From Lentzea flava (GTDB lineage Bacteria; Actinomycetota; Actinomycetes; Mycobacteriales; Pseudonocardiaceae), in the NCBI RefSeq assembly GCF_014648475.1, contig NZ_BMRE01000024.1:1-64000 (forward strand): DNA of 64,000 nucleotides, read 5' to 3'. Position 1 is the first letter of the stretch. Every line of letters starts with the position of its first letter. The notes beneath the pieces were generated by a model. The model worked only from the letters and a program-made list of their open reading frames with translations, ran no database searches and had not been told where the DNA came from. Positions 16,801 through 23,930 of the stretch are shown piece by piece. Position numbers and translations under genes: made by a program.

Positions 16801-16922
16801 AGCAGCGCCGCCAGCACCGACGCCTGTTTCTGCCCGGCCGGGCGCACCGGCCCGGCCGGACCGAGGACCGTGACCGGTCCGAGCAGGAGATACCTCAGCG
16901 CAGGTCCGCCTCGGCCGTGCAC
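13878..16922 (-). CDS. AfsR/SARP-type regulator with NB-ARC and TPR domains
   Basis: The 1014-residue protein has an OmpR-type winged helix (residues about 10-95), a BTAD domain (to about 245), an NTPase domain with the P-loop GTAGVGKTAL and the Walker B-like KALVVLDNA, and a long C-terminal TPR array. This is the layout of AfsR-type activators of secondary metabolism and development. The start is uncertain. A GTG at 16922 overlaps the preceding gene by 28 nt; a CTG at 16898 overlaps its stop as CTGA and leads straight into LRYLLLGPVTVLG. No biosynthetic cluster is adjacent, so targets are unknown. Confidence 0.9.
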   Translation of the reverse strand: MHGRGGPALRYLLLGPVTVLGPAGPVRPAGQKQASVLAALLLSPGRVVPEDRLIDLTWGEQAPRSARGRLQVHVSDLRKLLGADVITRGASGYSIEVAPGERDLDLFDEAVAHARTLTGDAAIARLREALTLWTGTPLDGVSDELAELERPALVERRLAVVEELHELQIAEGRHAEAIGDLRKLVDEHPYRERPRAALMLALHRCGRTAEALDVYSRGHDLLVSELGIEPGQALRDAQQRVLRGEERAPVQAFTEVRPAELPLAARGFAGRAAELAALEDGGDGVWLITGTAGVGKTALAVRWAHAARDRYPDGQLYVNLRGFDADDEPLSPTAALAQLLRALGAAPSESDDQSGLFRSLLADRKALVVLDNARDAAQVLPLLPSSGRVLVTSRHRLSDLVARTGARTITLTQLPGQDSHALLVAALGADRVAAEPAAAAELAEVCGHHPLALRIAAANVGTSIASAVAELRADPLLAFDGAEQSAVATAFSVSYQALPADQQRLFRLLGVVPGPDFTPHDAAALLGTGAGVATRLLRGLSAANLVEAHAPGRYRFHDLVRRYAEERSDTEETTPAWERLFAGYLATADAAVAELGKRVVSLPRDDEPAQSPVRFATSAEAVAWLDLEAPNLVAALRKAALIGPRPQVWYLADAVRRFFHDHGRRAEWLELASVLLPAARRHGAHAAEALLRLTMGGAAFREGRHTDGVAHTEEAARASRRCGWRECEATAVSNLGSMLDWTGRLAEAVEHSQRAIELFRELGNRSGESHALNSLSCHYRQLGRLTEARKCLDESVRLCRKDSLAFWEAANLADLGSVLLALGDVADAEHTLLLALESFREQGSRFGEATALSGLCAVHLARDDHDTARRTAAEALECARQDGDQQAEAVALIGLGRATSERQHLVRALEIATRSGLRGLEAEASAALAHVLAGTDPAAARPHAAAALDVARAGGFRLLEADALLAVAAVEAASGGGAQAGHAAREALHIWRDTGHVTGVARATRTLEGLTARS

Positions 16923-17329
16923 TTCTCACCGCTGCGGTCGGCGAACCTCACCTCGAGCCACGCCCGTCCCGACCGCGGCACCTTCGTGCCGTTGACGGGC
17001 ACCTCGCCGGCCTCGTCCGAGCTCAGCCCGGTCGTCGACCGCGTGAACAGCGTGGTCTGCGCCGTGCCGACGCGGTGGTGGACCTGGACGTGCATCGCGC
17101 CGGTGTCGGCGATGTACGGGCCGGCCGCGCCCCTGCCCTTCCGCAGCCGGTACTCCGTGCCGATGTCGTAGGTCAGCGTGAACCTGCCGCTGAAGGCTCC
17201 CTCCGTGCACTTGGCGGTCACCGAACCGGTGGCGGCCTGTGCCGCCGGTGTCAGTGCGCCGCCCGCGGCGACCAACAGGGCCAGCAGAGCGGCCCTCTTC
17301 ACCCCAGACCCCAAGACGATCTCCCTCAT
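16895..17329 (-). CDS. Small secreted protein of unknown function
   Basis: The 144-residue protein has a signal peptide (about residues 10-33, VKRAALLALLVAAGGALTPA then AQA) and a beta-rich mature part with two cysteines (KCTEG and EKCTA) that may form a disulfide. The start may be the ATG at 17329 or the GTG at 17302. No family is recognised. It is cotranscribed with, and overlaps, the AfsR-like regulator gene downstream, so it may be a partner or a target of that regulator. Confidence 0.65.
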   Translation of the reverse strand: MREIVLGSGVKRAALLALLVAAGGALTPAAQAATGSVTAKCTEGAFSGRFTLTYDIGTEYRLRKGRGAAGPYIADTGAMHVQVHHRVGTAQTTLFTRSTTGLSSDEAGEVPVNGTKVPRSGRAWLEVRFADRSGEKCTAEADLR

Positions 17330-17346
17330 CTCGTTGCGCCACCCGA

Positions 17347-17358
17347 GTGACGTGTCAC
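17347..17358. promoter_or_regulatory. Palindrome GTGACGTGTCAC
   Basis: GTGAC-GT-GTCAC lies 18 nt upstream of the secreted-protein gene and could be an operator for that transcript. Confidence 0.35.
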
Positions 17359-17495
17359 AGGAATATCACGCGGGCGGGGGCTGCTGGGGTTGCTCGTCAG
17401 TCACGCGCCGGTGTCGGTGCGTAGTAGCCGCAGTTCACCTCGGATTCCTCCATCCGAGTGTCGCCCGACACGCCGTGTCGAGTTGCAACCTCTTG

Positions 17496-17565
17496 CGTTG
17501 CGATCTAGGTTCTACCCCTACATCTAGTGGTTACACCGTTGTAAGTAGTCCACAGGTTGTGGGTA
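17496..17565 (+). promoter_or_regulatory. Candidate nrdRJ control region
   Basis: Two ATCTAG cores (17503-17508 and 17522-17527) lie in AT-richer DNA. The second sits in CCCCTACATCTAGTGG, which matches the NrdR box ACACWATATWTWGTGT at 11 of 16 positions. They are followed by TTACA-CCGT-TGTAA (17531-17544) and CCACA-GGT-TGTGG (17550-17562). Autoregulation by NrdR is likely. The remaining 17359-17495 stretch shows nothing clear. Confidence 0.5.
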
Positions 17566-17621
17566 ACCCAACCACGTGCGGCTGCTGCGGCCGGTGCTGC
17601 GCCGGGGAGGGGTGAACAGGC

Positions 17622-18098
17622 GTGCGGTGTCCGTTTTGCCGTCATTCGGACTCACGGGTGGTCGACTCCCGTGAGGTCGACGAGGGACAGGTGATCCGTC
17701 GCCGGCGCTCCTGCAACAGCTGCAGCCGCCGGTTCACCACGGTCGAGGAGGCGGTCCTCGCCGTGGTCAAGCGCTCCGGGGTGACGGAGCCGTTCAGCCG
17801 CGACAAGGTCGTCGTGGGCGTGCGCAGGGCGTGCCAGGGCCGCCCGGTCGACGAGGACGCGTTCCAGCAGCTCGCCCAGCGAGTGGAAGAGTCGATCCGG
17901 TCGACGGGATGTGCGGAAATCCCGAGTCACGAGGTGGGCCTCGCCATTCTCGGCCCCCTGCGCGAGCTCGACGAGGTCGCCTACCTCCGCTTCGCGAGCG
18001 TCTACAGGTCCTTCTCGTCCGTCGAGGACTTCGAGAAGGAAATTCTTGATCTTCGCACTGCTCGGGCTCGAGCGGCCTCCGAACAGCCCGAGCAATGA
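17622..18098 (+). CDS. nrdR: Ribonucleotide reductase repressor NrdR
   Basis: NrdR binds ATP/dATP and represses ribonucleotide reductase genes. The 158-residue protein has the N-terminal zinc ribbon (CPFCRHSDSRVVDSR, then CNSCSRRFTT) and the ATP-cone domain (KRSGVTEPFSRDK to YRSFSSVEDF). The GTG start follows GGGGAGGGG. It lies 64 nt before nrdJ, the usual nrdR-nrdJ operon of actinobacteria, and NrdR-box-like sequences are found upstream. Confidence 0.96.
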   Translation: MRCPFCRHSDSRVVDSREVDEGQVIRRRRSCNSCSRRFTTVEEAVLAVVKRSGVTEPFSRDKVVVGVRRACQGRPVDEDAFQQLAQRVEESIRSTGCAEIPSHEVGLAILGPLRELDEVAYLRFASVYRSFSSVEDFEKEILDLRTARARAASEQPEQ

Positions 18099-18162
18099 TG
18101 CGCGCGCAGCGATGCGCGCGAACCAGCCTTTTGTCTACGCACCAGCACGAGGGAGATCCACC

Positions 18163-20985
18163 GTGACCGAGACGGTCGGCGGTTCAGCCAAGAAGACTGC
18201 CGCACGGGCGGCTGCCAAGCCTGCCGCGCTGAAGGTCCAGCGCGTCTACACCACCGAAGGCCGCCACCCCTACGACGAGGTCACCTGGGAGCGCCGCGAC
18301 GTCGTCATGACGAACTGGCGTGACGGGTCGGTGAACTTCGAGCAGCGCGGTGTCGAGTTCCCCGAGTTCTGGTCGGTGAACGCCACCAACATCGTCACCA
18401 GCAAGTACTTCCGCGGTGCCGTCGGCAGCGAGAAGCGCGAGCAGTCGCTGCGCCAGCTGATCGACCGCGTGGTGAAGACCTACGTGGGCGCGGGCAAGGA
18501 GCACGGCTACTTCGCCTCCGAGCAGGACGCGGAGATCTTCGAGCACGAGCTCACCTACATGCTTCTGCACCAGGTGTTCAGCTTCAACTCGCCGGTGTGG
18601 TTCAACGTGGGCACCAGCTCGCCGCAGCAGGTCAGCGCGTGCTTCATCCTCGCGGTCGACGACACGATGGAGTCGATCCTGAACTGGTACCGCGAGGAGG
18701 GCCTGATCTTCAAGGGCGGCTCCGGTGCCGGCCTGAACCTCTCGCGCATCCGTTCCTCCAAGGAGCTGCTGTCCTCCGGCGGCACCGCGTCCGGCCCGGT
18801 GTCGTTCATGCGCGGCGCCGACGCGTCCGCGGGCACCATCAAGTCCGGTGGCGCCACCCGCCGTGCCGCGAAGATGGTCGTGCTCGACGTCGACCACCCG
18901 GACGTCGAGGAGTTCATCGAGACGAAGGCGAAGGAAGAGCACAAGATCCGCGCTCTGCGCGACGCCGGGTTCGACATGGACCTCGGTGGCGCGGACATCG
19001 TGTCGGTGCAGTACCAGAACGCGAACAACTCCGTGCGCGTCTCGGACGAGTTCATGCACGCCTACGAGAACGGCACCGACTTCGGCCTGCGTGCCCGCCA
19101 GACCGGCGAGGTGATCGAGCGCGTCGACGCGAAGTCGCTGTTCCACAAGCTCGCGCAGGCCGCGTGGGAGTGCGCGGACCCCGGCATCCAGTACGACGAC
19201 ACGATCAACGACTGGCACACCTGCCCCGAGTCGGGCCGCATCACCGCGTCCAACCCGTGCTCGGAGTACATGCACCTGGACAACTCCAGCTGCAACCTCG
19301 CGTCGCTGAACCTGATGAAGTTCCTCGGTGACGACGGCAAGTTCGACGCCGTCACGTTCGCCAAGGCCGTCGAGCTGATCATCACCGCGATGGACATCTC
19401 GATCTGCTTCGCGGACTTCCCGACCGAGCCGATCGCGGACACCACCCGCAAGTTCCGCCAGCTCGGCATCGGCTACGCCAACCTGGGCGCGCTGCTGATG
19501 GCGACGGGCCACGCCTACGACTCCGAGGGTGGCCGCGCGCTCGCCGCGACCATCACCTCGTTGATGACCGGTGTGTCCTACCGCCGTTCCGCGGAGCTCG
19601 CGGGCATCGTCGGCCCGTACGAGGGCTACAAGCGCAACGCCACCGCGCACCAGCGCGTCATGCGCAAGCACGCCGCCGCCAACGACCTGATCCGCACCTA
19701 CCACGCGAACGACTCGTCGGTGCACAAGGTCGCGACCGAGGCGTGGCAGCAGGCGCTGGAGATCGGCGCGAAGAACGGCTGGCGCAACGCCCAGGCGTCC
19801 GTGCTGGCGCCGACCGGCACCATCGGCCTGATGATGGACTGCGACACCACCGGTATCGAGCCGGACCTGGCCCTGGTCAAGTTCAAGAAGCTCGTCGGCG
19901 GCGGCTCGATGCAGATCGTCAACCAGACCGTGCCGCGCGCGCTGAAGGCGTTGGGCTACCAGGAAGAGCAGATCGAGGCGATCGTCGAGTACATCGGCGA
20001 GCACGGCCACGTCGTCGACGCGCCGGGCCTGCGCCGCGAGCACTACGAGGTCTTCGACTGCGCGATGGGCGAGCGTTCCATCGCCCCGATGGGTCACGTG
20101 CGGATGATGGCGGCCACGCAGCCGTTCCTGTCCGGCGCGATCTCCAAGACGGTCAACATGCCGGAGTCGGCGACCGTCGAGGACGTCGAGGAGATCTACT
20201 ACCAGGGCTGGAAGCTCGGTCTGAAGGCGCTCGCGATCTACCGCGACAACTGCAAGGTCGGCCAGCCGCTGTCGGCGGGCAAGTCCGCGAAGGCCACCGA
20301 CGAGAAGAAGTCCTCGGAGACCGTCGTCGAGTACCGCCCGGTCCGCAAGCGCCTGCCGAAGAAGCGCCCCTCACAGACCGTGTCGTTCACGGTCGGTGGC
20401 GCCGAGGGCTACCTGCACGCCGGCTCCTACCCTGACAACGGCCTCGGCGAGATCTTCGTCAAGCTGGGCAAGCAGGGCTCGACGCTGGCCGGCGTGATGG
20501 ACGCGTTCTCGATGTCCATCTCGGTGGGTCTGCAGTACGGCATCCCGCTCGAGTTCTACGTCTCGAAGTTCCAGAACCTGCGCTTCGAGCCGGCGGGCAT
20601 GACGGACGACCCGGACGTGCGGATCGCGACCTCGGTGCTGGACTACCTGTTCCGCCGCCTGGCGCTGGACTACCTGCCGTACGACAAGCGCGCGCAGCTC
20701 GGCATCTTCACCGCCGACGAGCGTTCCGCGCAGGTGGCCGGCGAGTACGGCGCGCCCACGTCGTCCGAAGTGGACATCGAGGGCCTGCGCGGGTCGGTGG
20801 AGGCCGCTCCGGCCCAGACCGAGACCGCTGCGCCGAAGCAGGTCGGCAGCTCGACGGAGCTGCTGGAGCTGCACCTGGGCAAGGCCGCTGACGCGCCGCT
20901 GTGCATGACCTGCGGCACGAAGATGCGTCCGGCCGGGTCCTGCTACCTGTGCGAGGGCTGCGGCAGCACGTCCGGCTGCAGCTGA
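18163..20985 (+). CDS. nrdJ: Vitamin B12-dependent ribonucleotide reductase (class II)
   Basis: NrdJ reduces ribonucleotides to deoxyribonucleotides with adenosylcobalamin as radical source, without oxygen. The 940-residue protein has the N-terminal HPYDEVTWERRDVV motif, the active-site region NPCSEYMHLDNSSCNLASLN, and a C-terminal cysteine-rich tail with CMTC, CYLCEGCG and SGCS, which may bind zinc and shuttle electrons. The GTG start has GAGGGAG upstream. It is the second gene of the nrdRJ operon and is followed by a clean terminator. No B12 riboswitch was recognised upstream. Confidence 0.97.
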   Translation: MTETVGGSAKKTAARAAAKPAALKVQRVYTTEGRHPYDEVTWERRDVVMTNWRDGSVNFEQRGVEFPEFWSVNATNIVTSKYFRGAVGSEKREQSLRQLIDRVVKTYVGAGKEHGYFASEQDAEIFEHELTYMLLHQVFSFNSPVWFNVGTSSPQQVSACFILAVDDTMESILNWYREEGLIFKGGSGAGLNLSRIRSSKELLSSGGTASGPVSFMRGADASAGTIKSGGATRRAAKMVVLDVDHPDVEEFIETKAKEEHKIRALRDAGFDMDLGGADIVSVQYQNANNSVRVSDEFMHAYENGTDFGLRARQTGEVIERVDAKSLFHKLAQAAWECADPGIQYDDTINDWHTCPESGRITASNPCSEYMHLDNSSCNLASLNLMKFLGDDGKFDAVTFAKAVELIITAMDISICFADFPTEPIADTTRKFRQLGIGYANLGALLMATGHAYDSEGGRALAATITSLMTGVSYRRSAELAGIVGPYEGYKRNATAHQRVMRKHAAANDLIRTYHANDSSVHKVATEAWQQALEIGAKNGWRNAQASVLAPTGTIGLMMDCDTTGIEPDLALVKFKKLVGGGSMQIVNQTVPRALKALGYQEEQIEAIVEYIGEHGHVVDAPGLRREHYEVFDCAMGERSIAPMGHVRMMAATQPFLSGAISKTVNMPESATVEDVEEIYYQGWKLGLKALAIYRDNCKVGQPLSAGKSAKATDEKKSSETVVEYRPVRKRLPKKRPSQTVSFTVGGAEGYLHAGSYPDNGLGEIFVKLGKQGSTLAGVMDAFSMSISVGLQYGIPLEFYVSKFQNLRFEPAGMTDDPDVRIATSVLDYLFRRLALDYLPYDKRAQLGIFTADERSAQVAGEYGAPTSSEVDIEGLRGSVEAAPAQTETAAPKQVGSSTELLELHLGKAADAPLCMTCGTKMRPAGSCYLCEGCGSTSGCS

Positions 20986-20999
20986 TCTGATCGCTTCAT

Positions 21000-21029
21000 G
21001 AATGGGCGGCTCCTCCGGGCCGCCCATTC
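21000..21029 (+). terminator. Intrinsic terminator after nrdJ
   Basis: GAATGGGCGGC (21000-21010) and GCCGCCCATTC (21019-21029) form a perfect 11-bp stem with an 8-nt loop, followed by GCCTTTTCC. Confidence 0.9.
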
Positions 21030-21060
21030 GCCTTTTCCGCCGGGTGATAGAACAACGGGA

Positions 21061-21612
21061 ATGCGCTCGTTCGACGATTTACGCGGCTACCTGCTCGGCC
21101 AGCTGAACGCCGCTGTCCGCCGACCCGGCATGTACGGCGGCGAACCGGTGATCCTTACCCTGCTCGACGCGCTGGCGTTCGCCGACGACCGCACGGACCG
21201 CTGGCAGGCCGAGCTCGACGCGCTGGTGAAGCGGGGCGCGGCCAACGCGGCGATGGTGAGCGGCGCCGTGCACGAAGTGCTCGGCCACCGCAGCGAGGAC
21301 GTCATGGCGTCGGTGTACGCGGATCTCGCGCACCGGCAGGGCTGGTTGTCGCTCGACGCGGACAGCCGGATTCCCGGTGTGCTGGGCGAGTCGGACTGCG
21401 TGCTGGACGACGTGATCGCGGAGTACGGCGAGCCGCCGTTGTGGTTGGGCGGCACCAATCCCAAGTACTCGAAGACGCTCGGCTATCCGGACCGGTCGGG
21501 GTCGCTGGTGTTCTTCCACTTCATGCCGGAGCTACGGCTGATGGCGACGCGGCGCGGTGACGGCGCGTTCCGCGACAGCTTCGTCTTCACGCCTGCCGGG
21601 CAATCGCGATGA
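21061..21612 (+). CDS. Hypothetical protein with an RRPGMYGG motif
   Basis: This 183-residue soluble protein has an N-terminal RRPGMYGGEP motif and a central GLLGE-like stretch (IPGVLGESDCVLDDVI). I do not recognise a named family. The start at 21061 is preferred because the frame upstream lies in the nrdJ terminator; ACGGGA directly precedes the ATG. The 3' end overlaps the convergent LysR gene by 26 nt. Confidence 0.65.
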   Translation: MRSFDDLRGYLLGQLNAAVRRPGMYGGEPVILTLLDALAFADDRTDRWQAELDALVKRGAANAAMVSGAVHEVLGHRSEDVMASVYADLAHRQGWLSLDADSRIPGVLGESDCVLDDVIAEYGEPPLWLGGTNPKYSKTLGYPDRSGSLVFFHFMPELRLMATRRGDGAFRDSFVFTPAGQSR

Positions 21613-22375
21613 ACTCGGCGATGAGCGGCGTGTGCCGGTGTTCGGCCCACGCCAGCGCCACCTCGTTCGGCGCGATGTCCTCGATCGGCACGTGCACCAG
21701 GTCGTCGCGCGAGTAGAACACCGCGGCCGACAACGGCAGGATCGCCACCCCGCCGTGCAACGCGACGTGCTCCAGCTTCTCCTCGACGGACCGGAATCCC
21801 GGCGGGTCGGTGTGCTGCACGCGCCGCTCGCCGGTCAGGTCCGCCTCCAGCACGCTTTCCTTGCCCGCCAACCGGTGCGTCGCGGGCACCACGGCCACGC
21901 GCGGTTCCGTGAACAGCGGCGTGAACCGCAGTCCCGCCGTGGGGACCGGCAGGCGCACATAGCTCACGTCGACGCGTCCGTCGTGGATCACCTCGACCTG
22001 GTCCTCCCACGTCGTGCGGACCACGTCGATCCGCAGACCGGGGTGCCGCGACGCGAGGACACGCACCGCGGGCGTCACGATCAGGCCCGGCATGAACCCG
22101 ACCGTGAACGTGTCCGCCACGCCCACCCGCCGCAGCAGGGCCGAGGCCTGCGCGAGCAACGGCCGCGCGTCGGCCAGCAACTGCTCACCGGCCGGCGTGA
22201 GCGCCGTGCCCTTCGGCGACCGGTCGAACAGCCGCACCTTCAGCTCGGTCTCCAGCGCGCGGATCTGCCGGGACAGCACGGGCTGCGCGATGTGCAGCGC
22301 CTCGGCGGCGCGCCCGAAGCTCAGGTGCTCCGCGACCGCCACGAAATAGCGCAGCTTCCGCAGGTCCAGGTCCAT
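21587..22375 (-). CDS. LysR-family regulator
   Basis: The 262-residue protein has the N-terminal LysR HTH (LRKLRYFVAVAEHLSFGRAA, then SRQIRALE) and a shortened substrate-binding domain beginning TFTVGFMPGLI. Typical LysR proteins are 290-310 residues, so the effector domain is compact. The start codon lies inside an inverted repeat, CCATACC-TGAAG-GGTATGG, the likely autoregulatory site. It diverges from the SDR gene at 22446, its probable target. Confidence 0.88.
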   Translation of the reverse strand: MDLDLRKLRYFVAVAEHLSFGRAAEALHIAQPVLSRQIRALETELKVRLFDRSPKGTALTPAGEQLLADARPLLAQASALLRRVGVADTFTVGFMPGLIVTPAVRVLASRHPGLRIDVVRTTWEDQVEVIHDGRVDVSYVRLPVPTAGLRFTPLFTEPRVAVVPATHRLAGKESVLEADLTGERRVQHTDPPGFRSVEEKLEHVALHGGVAILPLSAAVFYSRDDLVHVPIEDIAPNEVALAWAEHRHTPLIAEFIAIARQA

Positions 22376-22390
22376 ACCTGAAGGGTATGG
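22372..22390. promoter_or_regulatory. LysR operator-like repeat
   Basis: CCATACC (22372-22378) and GGTATGG (22384-22390) are exact inverted copies 5 nt apart. They cover the LysR start codon, facing the divergent SDR gene. Confidence 0.6.
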
Positions 22391-22445
22391 CACACGACCG
22401 AGCAGGTCTTGGACCGCGAACCCGCCACGCGAGCAGGCTGGAGCC

Positions 22446-23123
22446 ATGAAATCCACACTGGACGGACAGCGGGTCGCGGTGCTCGGCGGCTCCTCGGGAA
22501 TCGGTCTCGCCACGGCTCGGGCAGCACGAGACGCCGGCGCGAAAGTCACCGTCGTCTCGCGGAAACCCCAGCCCGAACCCGGCATCGAGACGCACGCCGC
22601 CGACCTCACCGACCCCGGCGCCATCACGGACGCTTTCGCCGCGATCGGCGAGATCGACCACCTCGTGTACACGGCGGGGGAGCCGCTCGCGTTGATGGAG
22701 ATCGGCAACCTCGACCGCGACGCCGCTCGACACTTCTTCGGCCTCCGGTACTTCAGCGTGCTCGACACCGTGAAGGCGGCCGACGTCACCACCTCGATCA
22801 CGCTCACCACCGGCATCGCGAAGGACCGGCCGGGCCCTGGCTGGGCGGTCGCGGCGAGCATCTGCGGCGCCGTCGAGGCGTTGACCAGGGCGCTGGCGGT
22901 CGAGCTCGCCCCGGTCAGGGTCAACGCGGTCAGCCCCGGCGTCGTGCGCAGCCCGCTGTGGGGGCCGGACGCCGAGCAGGTCTACGCGGACGTCGCGCGG
23001 ACGTTGCCGCTCGAGCGGGTCGGTGAGGTCGAGGAGATCGCCCAGGCGTACCTGTACCTGATGACGCAGCCGTGGTCGACCGGCACGATCCTCACGGTCG
23101 ACGGAGGAACCACGGTCGCCTGA
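22446..23123 (+). CDS. SDR-family protein lacking the usual Tyr-Lys pair
   Basis: The 225-residue protein has the Rossmann NAD(P)-binding motif GGSSGIG (about residues 14-20) and the C-terminal SDR region VNAVSPGVVRSPLW and TVDGG. Where classical SDRs have Y-x3-K, this protein reads WAVAASICGAVEAL, so neither Tyr nor Lys is in place. It may be a non-catalytic or altered member. It is divergent from a LysR regulator that probably controls it. The ATG has little ribosome binding site (GGAGCC). Confidence 0.8.
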   Translation: MKSTLDGQRVAVLGGSSGIGLATARAARDAGAKVTVVSRKPQPEPGIETHAADLTDPGAITDAFAAIGEIDHLVYTAGEPLALMEIGNLDRDAARHFFGLRYFSVLDTVKAADVTTSITLTTGIAKDRPGPGWAVAASICGAVEALTRALAVELAPVRVNAVSPGVVRSPLWGPDAEQVYADVARTLPLERVGEVEEIAQAYLYLMTQPWSTGTILTVDGGTTVA

Positions 23124-23172
23124 AATTCGTTGCGAGGCAAGGTAAAATGGCAGGTGATGCGCATAGTTCTGC

Positions 23173-23430
23173 ATGCGCGTGCGCGTCTGGACCTCGCTCT
23201 CCGACCTCGTGGCCGGCAAGTCGCCGCGAGACCCCTGGGAGTGGACCGACGAGCCGGAAACCCTGACCGCACAAGCGATCAGGGCCAGCGAGGTCACCCA
23301 CCAGCACCCGGAGGGCATCGTGGGCGGAGACGTCGACACCACCGCCGCGATCGTCGGTGGCATCGTCGCGAAGCCACCGCAGCAGTGGGTCGCCGAACGC
23401 GAAGACCTCCCGGACCGGGTGCGCCGCTAG
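23173..23430 (+). pseudogene. Remnant of an ADP-ribosylglycohydrolase
   Basis: The 85-residue frame holds two segments typical of DraG/ARH enzymes: THQHPEGI and DVDTTAAIVGGIVA, the latter with the metal-binding D-x-D-T-T. It ends with the family-like QQWVAEREDLP. In intact enzymes these motifs are separated by more than 80 residues, but here they are joined after a few. The N-terminal half is also missing. An internal deletion has left a short in-frame fragment that is unlikely to be active. It overlaps the convergent CGNR gene by 4 nt. Confidence 0.6.
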
Positions 23431-23885
23431 TCCTTGTGCCGCTGGTAATACCGCGCCACCCGCACCCGGTTCCCGCACGTCGCGGGATCACACCACCGGC
23501 GTCGCGGGTGCGCGGGCACGAACAGCAGCCGGCACCCCGGCGCCTCGCACGTCTTCACCTTCCGCACGGCCGGTGACGCCAGCAACTCCGCCGCCGCGCC
23601 CGCCAGCACCGCGAGCGCCCGCGCGACCTCGTCGCCCTCCCGTTCCCGGGACATCTCCACGGCACCCGACCACGTCAGCACGTCGTACGCCGGAGCACCG
23701 CGCAATGCCGCGTTCAACGGTGCCAGGTCGGGCTCGTGGCCGTCGCGCGCCGCGAGCACCGCTGCCTCGACCTGGCCGCGCAGCTCTCTCAAGCGTTCCG
23801 ACCAGGGCAAACCCTGCGACGACACCCACTCCTCCAGGTGGTCGTCCTCGGACGTCAGCGTGTTGACGAAGTCGATCGCGAGCAC
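23427..23885 (-). CDS. CGNR zinc-finger regulator
   Basis: The 152-residue protein has the N-terminal ABATE-type stress region (LAIDFVNTLTSEDD) and the C-terminal CGNR zinc finger, with CEAPGCRLLFV, RRRWCDPATCGNRVR and ARYYQRH. Such proteins are presumed transcription factors. The GTG start has TACAGT 6 nt upstream, suggesting a leaderless transcript. It diverges from the alpha/beta hydrolase at 23931 and may regulate it. Confidence 0.85.
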   Translation of the reverse strand: MLAIDFVNTLTSEDDHLEEWVSSQGLPWSERLRELRGQVEAAVLAARDGHEPDLAPLNAALRGAPAYDVLTWSGAVEMSREREGDEVARALAVLAGAAAELLASPAVRKVKTCEAPGCRLLFVPAHPRRRWCDPATCGNRVRVARYYQRHKD

Positions 23886-23891
23886 GAACTA

Positions 23892-23922
23892 ACTGTACAT
23901 CACGCGAAGTATCCATTAGCCT
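23892..23922. promoter_or_regulatory. Divergent leaderless-type promoter pair
   Basis: On the minus strand TACAGT (23897-23892) is 6 nt from the CGNR GTG. On the plus strand TAGCCT (23917-23922) is 8 nt from the hydrolase ATG. No Shine-Dalgarno sequence is seen for either. Confidence 0.5.
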
Positions 23923-23930
23923 AATGCGTC

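Noticed and set aside
17480..17621. A cobalamin riboswitch upstream of nrdRJ
   Set aside because: No B12-box-like sequence or suitable long structured leader could be recognised; the region instead contains NrdR-box-like palindromes.
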